Assembly: GCF_001640805.2 (NCBI RefSeq)
Contig: NC_066837.1
Location: forward strand, 22,901,804-22,965,803
Direction of reading: 5' to 3'
Source: Lates calcarifer
Taxonomy: Eukaryota > Chordata > Actinopteri > Centropomidae
Length of the DNA: 64,000 nucleotides
Below the pieces are notes generated by a model. That model worked only from the letters and a program-made list of their open reading frames with translations, did no database searches and was not told the origin of the DNA. Of the stretch, positions 26,700 through 39,000 are shown piece after piece (position 1 is the first letter of the stretch; every line of letters begins with the position of its first letter). The translations under genes were made by a program, and so were the position numbers.

Positions 26700-27009
26700 T
26701 ATGTTGACTTCACGTTGAGTCAAAATGTAAATATAGACTGTATTTGCAGGATGGAGGATATAAACCAGGACGCAAGATAAATTGCCTGGTCTATGTGATC
26801 CACGGCTGGGGACGGGTCAAGCTCTTTAATTCAACTTTAATCCACCCGTCAACGCGACACGCCTCCTCTGTGACACAGGGGCATGGCTGAGAACTACAAA
26901 TGGACGGATGCAGGCTCAAGAGTTGTGAAAAGTTATTGCATATGAGTTGTTTCTCATCTCAAACGAGCAGATCACACACGGAGAGGTCTTATTTTTCGCG
27001 ACTTGTTAA
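26700..27009 (+). promoter_or_regulatory. Putative promoter and 5' UTR of the transporter gene
   Basis: A TATAAA box at 26759-26764 lies 250 bases before the start codon, and a perfect AP-1-type TGAGTCA site lies just upstream (26716-26722). An E-box, CATATG, sits at 26939-26944. If transcription starts near 26,790, the leader is about 220 nt and carries the upstream ORF listed separately. The transcription start is inferred, and an upstream non-coding exon is possible. Confidence 0.4.
26883..26945 (+). other. Upstream ORF in the putative 5' leader (20 codons)
   Basis: ATG at 26883 opens a 20-codon frame that ends in TGA at 26943-26945, in a different frame from the main ORF. Its context (G at -3, G at +4) is better than that of the main ATG at 27010 (T at -3). 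It matters only if the transcript starts upstream of 26,883. Confidence 0.35.
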
Positions 27010-27054
27010 ATGGCGGAGGAACTGTTAGTGGAAAACGATGGAAAAACAAGCGCG
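27010..27054 (+). CDS. slc2a15: Transporter coding exon 1 (residues 1-15)
   Basis: Encodes a short acidic cytosolic N-terminus, [15 protein letters not shown]. The start is fixed by a TAA stop immediately upstream in the same frame (27007-27009). The exon ends in phase 0 at a consensus GTGAGT donor. The Kozak context is moderate: T at -3 and G at +4. Confidence 0.85.
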
Positions 27055-30000
27055 GTGAGTTTTGAAAAATGTTTATAGAATTTATTGAAGTGTAACCAAA
27101 ATGCATTATGAGTTCTTAATGAGTTAATGAATATGTGACATCTGTTATTTACCACTTTTATTTTGACATATTTTTTCCAAATGACTGTCAGTACAGACAG
27201 AGCTTATTACACAGTGCATTTTAACCAATCATGAAGAAATACCTAGGAGTCTTTGGTGTGGAAAAGTTTGTCAGTGTATCAAAATTTGCAAATGGAAAAA
27301 AAGACTTTTATCTAACCTGAATCTTTTAAAAAACAAACCAACAAAAAAGGTTAAGAAAAACAACTAAGGACTTAGGTCTTAAACATGGTTCCCTACAGCT
27401 TTGACCAAAGTGATGCAACATATGAAGAGCTGCAATCTGACAGATAATCAAGCTAAACTGACCCTGACTGGGCACCATTGTCTGCTATGAGCTATTTTCA
27501 CATGTAGTCATCTAACTCTCTCCCTCAGGCTATTACCTACTAAATTAAGTTTCTTTAAGGCATCTGTGCCGTTATTGTTCAGTCAGAGCAGAGAGTTTCC
27601 TGCTCTGCTCTGAGTCTTTGTATTACCACATCAACATTCTGCATGTCCATGGCAGTGCATTCATTTTACTCAAAATATAAGGATCTGGGATTTTGTAAAA
27701 GTTTATTCCATCACAGTGAGAGGAGTTGTCATGGGTGGGGTTGTCATGTGATTATTTGTGCTGCTACCAGTTTTCTCCATTCCCCATCCAGAGGTATGGA
27801 CAGTATAATCCTGCTGACCCTCTCCCTTGGAGGTCAGCTAAGCCTAATGTGCTGGAATTTAGGATGGCAGCCAAGAGGGTAGCTCCAGGCCATTCTTAAT
27901 GAAAATACAGTAGCTTGCCCCCACCTCTGTGAAGACAGCATGGGGTTGAAATGACTTTGGATACTTCGGGTGGTCAACTGAGGTGCCCAGCTTGGTTTCA
28001 GAATTGTTGTGTGGCCCATTAGTGAAACAGTATGTGATGTGAGAAAAGATCATAGCATTGGCTGCCTCTGTTGTTAGGTATGGTCATATATGCCTAAAAT
28101 TTGGCAGGTTGAATTTGCTGGTACTGGCTACCATTTTTCATATGCTTTTTAAATGACAAGAGTTATTTAAAGTCAGACACCACCTTGAGCTGTTCTCCAT
28201 TAACAAAAACATCAGGTTGGACAGTTTCAGAAGGTCTGCATGAGACAGGTTAATTCATATTCAGGTGTAAATATGAATTACTTTGTTTGCAGCTTGTTGT
28301 TGGTTCTCAGCATGAACAAACAGAACTGTGTCAGCATACATTTGTATGATTTACAGGCTAAAGGTACCCGGTGGCAATTGGCCATGAGCTAAATGTATTT
28401 TTTTGTTTTGAAGCTAATGGTACCTGGCCTGTGTCCAGTTACAGGTTTGTTTCACTTCTTCTGATTTGGTCACAGGGATGCAAACTCATCAGTGAAAAAA
28501 GTGTCAAATATGTGGGGAAGGAGTGGGGAGGTGGAGGGGACATGCCGAGCACAGAAGCCAGGAGTGTTTTTGTTTGACAACTTAGAGGGTGTGGTTCTCA
28601 TATGATTCCCTCATTGGACCTACATGAATACACATAAATAACAGGTGATGAGTGAATCACAGAGAGGTGATTTTTAAATGTATTTTGTATGAGAAAACCC
28701 ATTGACTAGGTTACATATGCACACCTTTTAGCTTAATACAACCTGTCAGGCCACTGGACATTTTTGTACTGACTCTCACTTGTTTGTTCCTCAGCATCTC
28801 ACAAAGTCACTGCTGGCGGTGGCTTTCCTGGCCTCATTCGGCAGCTCCATGCTCTATGGCTACAATTTGGCAGTGGTCAACTCGCCCGCTGAGGTTTGTG
28901 TCACTAAAAGATCATCATTAACAACATCATCGTCATCATGATAATCATCTGAAATAGTTTTCATGCTTTTTCTGATGAACCCTGGGGTAATAATGGATGA
29001 CACTTTTAGATGCCCTTTTAGATGTTAATGGAGATATTAAACATCTGATTGTATTTCATTGTCATGCGGAGTCATGTGGGCTTGTGTATCAAATGGAGAA
29101 GATGCTGTGTGCCTCACCATGTCATTGATGTTCTGTCATTTGTATCCATCATGTGTGTGTTCTGTTCCTGCGATGTTGGATTTGCTTGATGTGACTAAGC
29201 TCTGAACCATTCCTGTTTGGTCATGGACAGTCTCACATTGAAGCATGTGAGCTTCAGCTCCGTATCTAATGCTAGTGTAACGTGCCGCTCTGAGGAGGCA
29301 GCAGGGTTGCCTGGTCTGCAGCAATATTTTAATGTCCTACCAAACTGACTCCAGCTCAGCACATACACATATGCCAACACGGCACACAGGTGCTGTAATG
29401 CTCTCTGTGACTGCCTCTTGGTCCCAACTCTAGGTACTGGGCTAGTTTGGATTGGCCACTGTGCTGGTTTTGTCACCCAGACCTGGCAACACTGAGGGGT
29501 TACATGGAAAGAGCTGCATCTGCTGTTTTGGGTCTGGTTAATGCACAATCCTATTAAGAATGGACATGACCAGTTTTCAACAATTTTTCTCCTTTTGGTG
29601 GATACTTCTTCCTGTTGACTGATGGATATAGATTATAGAAACAAAATTAGGACACTTGGCATCTTTACTACTATACTATACTATATTAGCTGATGTGTCA
29701 ATTTCTTTATGTGATTATAGGATCTTTGAAATTGTCTTAAATGAAATAATTAGATATTTTTGAAAAATGTCCTTATTTACTTTCTTGCTGAGAGTTACAT
29801 TAAAACATTGATACCACCTAACAGAAAGGTAAAACATTTCATTTGTGGGTTTTATGGGAAATTACATGCTGTAACTGTTCCTTAGCATGGCTAATGTTAG
29901 ATGACACAGGCTAGCTCTTTGCCCCTCATTTCTAAGCTAACCTTACCACTTCCGAACTCCAGCTCCATATGTAACACAGAGAGAGACAGTGGTATCAATC

Positions 30001-33000
30001 TACTCATCTAAATCTGGGAAAGAATGTGAATAAGTGTATTTCCCAAAATGTCAAGCTGTACATTAGCTCTGTGGAGGCATAAGAGAAACAGCAGCTTCCA
30101 CATGCAACGTAGCTGTAGCCTACCACCTCTCACCTGTAGCTTGCCCTGTAGTGATATCCATTCAGAAACCACTGTGGCTGAAAGAGTAGCATTTCCTTGT
30201 TCAAACTGAGAAAAATGCTCTGTCACACATATTCCAAATTACCAGTGATATGGCTTAGGTCAAACATTTAACCATGGTCCATGTGACTTCAGTGCTCTTT
30301 GAAGGATCCACTACTGTGTGTCATCTGACATTACTTATGGCTGTGTGCTCCAAATCAAATTTGAGGTTTGGCAGATGGTTCAATCAGTGAGGTGAGAGAA
30401 AATGATTATAGCTTTTCATAGGATACCTAAAAAGCTAATGGTCTGGCTTTGTGTGTCGTCGTAATCATATTATGTTTAGAGAGAGCTAAACTTGTCACCT
30501 ACTTCCTCAACTGTTAATTTTATACAGATAGCCATGGTAAAATGGGAGAGATTTGGTGTTTGGGTACCAATACTACAATGTGTTTTTGAATCTTTGAAAT
30601 CATTATGTATCAGTAAGCCTGAAATGCATTGGCCCTGTAATAATGAATGGCAGTAATTACATTTTGCTTAAAGGTTGGAGGAAAGAAGCAGGATTTGGTT
30701 TAGGTACAAGTAGAACAAAAGTTGAGGCCAGGTCATAAGAAGAAAAGAGAAAATCTTTGATATGAATTGACATTATGGCTCTTCATTGGTGTTGATGAAC
30801 TCATTGTTATTTTTCCAGCAAACCTCCATACAGCTCATATGAACTCAAAGCACAAAGCAATGGAGCTTGTTGCTAACATTCAGTGGAAGTCAGATGATCA
30901 AATATGAATTTATCCCCACATTGATTATGAACACTAATTGTGTTTTTACAGTGTCACATGTGTGTCAGTGAGGTCTCTAGACTCTCAGTGGGGCTATATT
31001 GTTATGAGGGAACATCGCATAGGATACAGGGTTGTGCCAGTGATACACCTTAACATGTGCTCTCATGAAAAGAGGGACAGGGACACTGAGAATCCAACTA
31101 GAGATGCATTGAATTGACTCTCTTCCAAAACCTGTTCTGATAACTAAACTTGAGCTGAGACCAGTGCTTTTCTTTCCCACCATTTCTGTACACCTCACTG
31201 CCTAAAACTGAATGACTGGCAAAAATGTGGAAGGAAACGTAAAGGATGAAGTGTAACTGCACATCACTTCTGAACCGTGGAAGTTATGAGCTACTATTTC
31301 TGCACTGACATAAAGTGACACTGCAATAAATGAACAGCGCAGAACAGAAAATAATGGGGCTCCTCCTGTGAGAATAACATTTGAGTAAGAGGAAATGGCA
31401 AACATAGATAAATAAGGCACAACTATGCACAAGTGCTTGCTATGGTACTCAAAATTCAGTTGGCAGTCTGTTGCAACTGGTGGATCAGTCATGTCTGGCT
31501 GATACCTGGTCCACTTAATAAGATTAATATTAATACTAGTGCTGCTATCCAGTGTATTGGACCTATGTGTCCCTAAATCTAGCAGCACTATGTAATTTTA
31601 GTGTCAAGATTTACCATGCTTTGCATTGTCCACTGCTTGTCTAATCAGACAAGGTCATACATACAATAGATGAACCACAATAGGTCTCTCTGAAATCACA
31701 CAAATGTTATGTATGTTATGCTCAGTTTCACTTTGACACATTCTTCAACCATTAAACCCATTTAATCAAATCGCTGACAATCAGGTCACTGAGGCAGAGT
31801 AAAGATGATGGCCTTCCTTTGAAACAGCAGATCTATGTACATTCTCTAGCCTGATCTCACATAGCAGATGCACTGGCTAACTTGGTTGATTCTTCCAAGA
31901 AAGGTTAGATCTAGGTCAACAGGACTTGGGTGTAGATACAGAGACGTTTCACCTGTCATCCGAGAGGCTTCTCCAGTTCTGGCTAGAGAGGAGACTCAGG
32001 TATTTGACCTTTGTGGGGTCATTTTTAAGACCATTTGATGTCATATGGTTTGTTAGTGCTCCTCCTACTTGTTGTAACAACAGTCATTAGAGTCACTGGA
32101 GTAACATGAGGCCAAGTGTGAATGGTTGTTAAATCTTTTGGGAAGGGATGAAAGGACAGCATTGTAGGCTGGGGACAAGTGGTGTTGTAGACCTCCTCCT
32201 CTGTTGAGGGATGGTTTCTCTATTTTGATGTAGATGACCCCACCCCCCTACACTTCTCCTACAGTTCAACCTGAGATGCAGATAACACAGGCTCATCCCA
32301 AACAGCCTCTGTCTTGGTTCTACAGTGAAAGGCCACAGACCTGAAAACATCTTCATGTACCTACAACCACGTTCAGTTGCCCTCAATTCAGCTTTTCTTG
32401 GATAACCATGATCTGCATGACTCTTCACAGACATACTGATTAATTCTTGTTCTGCCAGCACAAGGCTCTTGCAAGATAGTAATTACAAACACACACTGGT
32501 CAGCTATATGTCCGAACTATACAAGGACTTCCAATTTATGCACGTGTTGGAGATGATGACATTCATGGAGCAAATTGGACACACACAGTTCATAGAGTTC
32601 CATGAAAAACTGATTAATGAAAAGGTCTCTCTCTGTTTTTTGTAATGAAACCCTGTCAGAAACATCAGTTCCTTCAGATTGACAATAGAAGTATACTGAT
32701 AAGTGTACTAAAACCAACTCTTATTTTTGTCTCTTTTTTCAGTTTCTTGATGTTTCACTCACAGACCATGAATGAATTGTGTCTCTTGAGATAAATTAGA
32801 TTTAATATAATGGATTCTGCAGGACAGTCTGGTCTCAGTGGAGTCACTGTCACTGTCAAATAAATATGAATAAAATCTGATGGATATTGTTGTTGGCCCT
32901 TACAATATATTTTTGTCACACCATAAGGACAACCACTTTTATTTTATCAAGCATGCAGTTTATGACCTCTTTCTCATCAAACATGATTTGACTTTGACGG

Positions 33001-36000
33001 TGGGGGCTCGCATAAATAAGGCACATGACAATGCCAGCGTCTCTTCATCCCACCCCCCACTGCAGCTTGCACCCAGTGCTGTGGAAATGTCAAGACTAAT
33101 GTTGACATTTGGATGTGTGACACTGGAGAAATAATTAATGATGTAGATGTGTAAAATTGCATTGGCACTATTTTTTACCATGTTCCAGGTCTACTGGAGT
33201 GATGGATATACCATAATGGCTCAGGGTTATAAGAATTAAATCTTGAATATAAATCTTTAATAGTTGTTTGTTTTTGTTTTTTTGTTTTTTTCTTGTTTCT
33301 TTTTTAAATGATTTTTTTAAAAAGGATGTGTGGGTGAGAGAACAATATTTTTGGAATTCCCTGTGGGCTGTGTATATTGTGATAAATTAATTTATTTGTT
33401 CTCTTGCTTGTTAAAATTGACTTAATTTGTTTCTTCTTTCTTCCATCAGTACATCAAAGACTTCTACAATGAGACAATGATAGAAAACTATGACTGGACC
33501 CCAGATGAACGTCACCTCACTGTCCTGTACTCCCTCACTGTGTCGATCTTTGCTATTGGTGGGATGACAGGGGCCCTGCTAGTAGGCAGACTTGTTACCA
33601 GATTTGGAAGGTTAGTGTGTGTGTGGATGGTTTTGTGTATGTAACTCATGCTCAGTGTATGTTTGTGTTTGTGTAAAATGCCATCGACCTTTGCTTGTGC
33701 CAGTTATATACACCTTATTCATTAAGAGGATACACTGTGTGTACGGACAGGAAAGGGACGCTGGTGAGAACCACCATGCTGGTGTTTATAGGAGGAGCTC
33801 TGATGGGCTTCAGTAGAACGTGCAGGATGCCTGTGATGGTCATCTGTGGACGCTTCATCACTGGGGTACACTCAGGTAAGCCTGGCCCAAGTCTGTCACT
33901 CGCATCCTCAAAATAAAACAGAAACTACAGGTAAATTAAGCAAATGGGGATGGTTACAGTTTTTTGCAGATCAGTAGATGCAAAGCTGTAATAGCACATT
34001 ACAGGAAGCAGAAAATCTAAAATCTAATGTAGATACTCAAAATTGATTTTCTGATTTTCATTAAAACAATTCATATATCAAAGTTCTGCTTATATTTGCC
34101 TGCGTTGCCCACACTTTCTTTAACAGGTATCTCTCTAAGCGCGGTGCCAATGTACCTCAGTGAGATCGCCCCCAAAAGCCTGCGAGGCTTCCTGGGCCTC
34201 GTTCCCAGCATCCACATTTGCCTCGGGGTCTTCATCGCTCAGGTCCTGGGGCTCCATGAGCTGCTGGGAAAGGTACTGAAATCAATGTGAAATCAATAAG
34301 TTGCTTTGTACAGTATGTGAAGAGGCTGTTCCATAGTTATATATAAGAGTTGTTTATGTAACATGTCCAGCTGGCCCACTAGCTTTCCCACCCTCCCATG
34401 TATGCTGCAGAACTTGATCAGGTGATGCTCCTTCCATCTGCCTACTTATAATACATCAGATAGAGAGGAAGAGTGTCAATGTGGCAGCTGCACAGAAAAA
34501 TAAAGCAAAAAAGAAAATTTCCTCCCATTTCCGAATAGCTGTCTGCTCTTTAGAGAGGCTTTTTTTAAACATTATATAGAAACACTATGTAGACTAATGA
34601 AATCTGCTGATTTTTAGTAAGGTATCATGTTTTCTTCCATACAGGAAGAACACTGGCCTCTTCTCCTGTCCCTGGTGGTGTTTCCTACTATGGTCCAGCT
34701 GATGTTGTTGCCATGGTTTCCAGAGAGTCCACGGTACCTGTTGATAGAGAAGGGAAATGTGCATGCCACCATCGCAGGTTAGAAAGTGGATACTTCATTT
34801 TATTGTTTCCTAAAGTTGTATTTGTTTATATTTGATTACATGGAGTAAAGATTGTGCCATAATCTATCTATCTCAATAAACAGTTTGTCTCTCTGCTCTT
34901 TAAAATGATCATCATTCAAAGATCATGACATCTTCATTGTTATTTTCATCACATCTTAAAAGTTTTCTTTCTTTTCTATAGCCCTAAAGTGGTACCGTGC
35001 AAAAGGAAATATCCAGGCAGAGGTTGAGGAGATGCAGGAGGAGCAACGCTCTTTGTCCTCCATCCAGACCATTTCTGTCAGGAGCCTGCTCATGGACCGC
35101 TGTGTCCGCTGGCAGGTCATCACCATCGTGGTCGTCAACATCAGCATGCAGCTGTCTGGCATTGATGCGGTGCGTGGAAGAAGCATTGTGGGACTGTTGT
35201 CTTTTCTGTCTTTGTGAGTGTGTGTGTGTGTTTACATTTTGGATGTGCAAAGACACACTGTGCACTTATTATAAGTGAGTGAGAGCACCTGCTGCTACAG
35301 TTCCCAGCTGTGCTCCTCCCATCTGCACCTCCTCCTGTTCAAACATCACAGTCCCTGCCACAGTGCAGTCACTGAGTGACCAAGCAGAGGGCAACAGGAC
35401 TTCACCTCATTATTTCCCAGACCTCTCTCTCAGTGTTACCCAGCATAAGAAGGTCCACCCATTCACACACAACGTCAAACACATCCTTGTGATCATTGCT
35501 CCATGTGGATGGAAGCTCTAGACATGCTGGCTCACATGCTAGTATCATTTCCCAAAAGGGTTACACCCTGCCGAGTCCCACGGTCACAGCTGTTCCAGAC
35601 AGGAACACTGGAAGGCTTCAGACATGCATAAGAAGCCATGTGTCCAACCTCCTTGTGCAATACACAGAATGCACAATTAGATATTTCAAGAGAATTTTAG
35701 GTTTTTCTTACAATCTTGGTCATTTTTAACTTCATGTAACACAAACTATTCCCTTGCAAAAAGAGAAATAAGACAGCAATTTTCACAAAAAAAAGAAAAG
35801 GGAAAAAACATCAAATTCCTTCACAGTATTTGTAACAGTATTTATTTTTTGTTATTTTCTAGCTATCAAATTTACAAGAGGTGCTAGCCAAATATTAAGA
35901 AGTGGCAGGTATAATGTATGCAATCACAGAGTGAAGGTAAATGCATGCTGAACCAAGGAAGCATATTGTCCTGAGACAGATGCTACAAGACTTTTGATTC

Positions 36001-39000
36001 CAAAAACTTGAATTTGTTGTGCTCCTGTTATGAAGTGAAGCTCATTCAAGTTGGCTTTGGACTAATAAGTTCATACTTGGTCCCCTCTCCTCTTTTTGAG
36101 GGTAGTTTATCAAGACAATTGTCACGTTTGGTGTTAGTGGTCAGGTCAAGTCACGTCAATTTTATTTATATAGTGCCAAATCACAACAGAGGCTCTCTCT
36201 AGGCACTTTTAAGAGCAGGTCTAGACCGCACTCTTTAAATTTTTATATTTACAAAGAGAGACCCAACAGTTCCCACCATTACCATGCACTAGGCCAAAGT
36301 GGCAAGGGAAACCTTCCTTTTTTGTACTTTTGCAGATGATGTTGTCCTTTTGCTGTTAAATGGTTTGTTATACAAATCAGAACAGTCTGTGGTGGAATGT
36401 GACACAGCCAGAAACTGGAAAGCTAATGGGTTCAAGTATCATACATGAAGGCAAAAATAATCATGGCACTAATTACTGGTTAGTTGCTGGTAGCTTCTGC
36501 AGTAAATACATTGGAAAAATAAAGCAAGGTACAAGGTGCTTGCTGCTACAAGCTTTCAACACAGATTACAAATCTGACTCTTGGACAATGTAAGGAGCTA
36601 ATCAAGGAGGATCTCAGAGTTGAGTTGCTGACTCTTTGAATTTAGAGGTTTGAGAGAATTTAGAGGTTTGTTGAGACAGGTGCAGACAAGGTGGACAAAA
36701 GGGATTACATCAGTCAGCTGTTCTAGAAACAGCTTTGGTTTGGCCTAGGGGGGCTGGAGGAAATCTCAGAGGAAACTATGCCATGGCTGCTCTGCGTTCC
36801 CTGCTGCCACCACATGACTTACGTAGAATATGCCTGTGAATGGATGGATGAAGAAGACCATTGAAAAATGAAGTAAATATTCCTATTTTAATATATGGGT
36901 GTAAATAGTCAAACAGCAGTTCTTTGAGTCCTTAGATTCACCAGTGTTTTATGGGTTGAGCAACATCTAGTGCTTCTGTGAAAGAACCGTTCATGTGTAT
37001 AAACGCAGAATGCCTCTTTTGATAGAAACACAGGATTTCAATGTAGTGAAGAAGATCTCAGTCCTATTAGTATATACTCACACTTTATCAAGACAATTCA
37101 AATGTTCAAAACAACATAACTTGCCCCAACTTTTAACTTTCTAATTGTTTGTGTATGTTTCTGCTTTTAGATACTTTGGTGCTGCAATGGTGATGAAATG
37201 CTATATGTATGGTTACTAAATCAACAAGACAGCATTTAACTGCACCGATCACGATCTTGTCCACACCTCATCAATGATGGATGTTGCATCAGCAAAGTGT
37301 GATTAATGAGAATACACAAATTAATTTCAAGGGGAGCACTTGTCAGGAGTCCATACTGATGAAATGCTGTATCTCAAATGCATGAGTGATGTTCAGCCTG
37401 ATGATAATGATCACTGTGATGCATCACGTGGAAACACCAAATAAGCAGAGCGACTTTTTGGCTCCTCGAGAAAGAAAAAACTTTGAGTTGCAAAGCATCT
37501 GTTTATGTGTGTGTCTGTGTCTGTGGTTTAACATATTCACCATGTTGATAAACTTTGTGTCATTGTCAATTTCAGATCTGGTTCTACACAAATGAAATAT
37601 TTAAGAATGCAGGAATCCCAGAACCTCATATTCAGTACACAACAGTAGGAACTGGTGCCATTGAGGTCATCTCTGGGATGCTGGGGGTGAGTAGACATCG
37701 TAACACTTTAAGATTACATTATTATATCTCTATATGTATTTTTATATAGTGCTGGAACAACTAATCATTTAACTGATTCACTGCTTCTCTCATTTTTGTA
37801 TCATTGTGAATTGAAAGTCTTTAGGTTTTAGTCTCATCGCCAGAAGGGCATTGCAAACTAGATAATGTTATTAATGCTGTAGTATGTGGCACTGGTCCAT
37901 ACTAAGTATTTGTCTCTATTAAAATAAACATTAATCAATAAACAGTACAATGATGTGACAAATATTATTGACTTTTATGAGACCTTAATTTCTCATTTTT
38001 TTCCTTTGACTTTGTTTGTATGTCTATCATGGACAGCACACATTAACTGATTAAGGCAAAAAGCTAATGACTGTTGACTTGTGTGTTATAGTACTTAATG
38101 TGTTATCTGTGTACCAGTAGACACAAAATAAGCTGAAATGAATGCTCAGAGGAATAAAAAGTCATAAAAAGTGTTTTCTTCATTTTTGGTGATGTCTGTT
38201 GTGGCCAGCCAATAACAACAGGTCCTGCCTCTCTGTCCCTTTTTCAGTGTTTCACAATCGAGCGTGTGGGGAGGAGACCTCTGATGATTGGCGGCTTCCT
38301 CTTCATGGGACTCTGCTGTGCTGGGATCACTGTGTCTGTCCTCTTACAGGTACAGTGTCATCTAATGTCCTGCTGGTGTAGGAATATATTATATTAACAT
38401 GCAGATTGTGGCATAGGGCATGAAGTGCAATGTTTTTAATGGGGCTAAGTACATTACCAAATTTACATACAACTAAAATCTATGTCTAATTTATAATTGG
38501 TTTCCCTTAAAACTCACTCAGTCAACATTTTACACAAAATATTTTTTGCATAAAAACCTCTTTAAGAATATGAGCATAAAAGTAAAATATTTACCTTCTC
38601 TCTCTCTTCAGTAAACAGCTGATTGAACTTTGGGAAACCCCTACTGACTTATAAATAACAGTACATGCAAGAAAGTAATTATGTGTAATTATGGAGTAAA
38701 TGTCAGGAGCTGCACGCGGTACTTATCATGTTACCTATATGTTACATATAATCAGAATTATTAAATATATTAAAATGAATAATTATGTAATACTGTACAA
38801 ATTGTTTACCAATGTTTATAACTCATGACTTCAGACTCATGACTCACGTTGACCAATCACAGGCGCAGCTGACCTTCATGCGCTACATCAGTGTGGGCTG
38901 TGTTGTCGGGATCATTGCTGGCTTCTGCATAGGTCCAGGTAAATGCTTCAGTGACTCTACCCTCTCTGCATCTTGCCTGAAATCTCTTTCAGACACTTAG

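Larger units (their letters stand above)
28894..33449 (+). other. Intron 2 of the transporter gene
   Basis: At 4,556 bases it is the longest intron. It holds an inverted-repeat element (29,750-30,055) and a Penelope-like relic (31,895-32,450). The rest (28,894-29,740, 30,060-31,890 and 32,450-33,449) shows no gene and nothing that I can name. Confidence 0.8.
35170..37575 (+). other. Intron 7 of the transporter gene
   Basis: 2,406 bases. It contains a short GT run at 35,215-35,231, a dispersed repeat (36,139-36,318) and a LINE relic (36,319-36,860). No gene or nameable element was seen in 35,240-36,138 or 36,861-37,575. Confidence 0.8.

Noticed and set aside
34956..35265. Open frames on both strands over exon 7
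   Set aside because: Shadows of the real exon in other frames.
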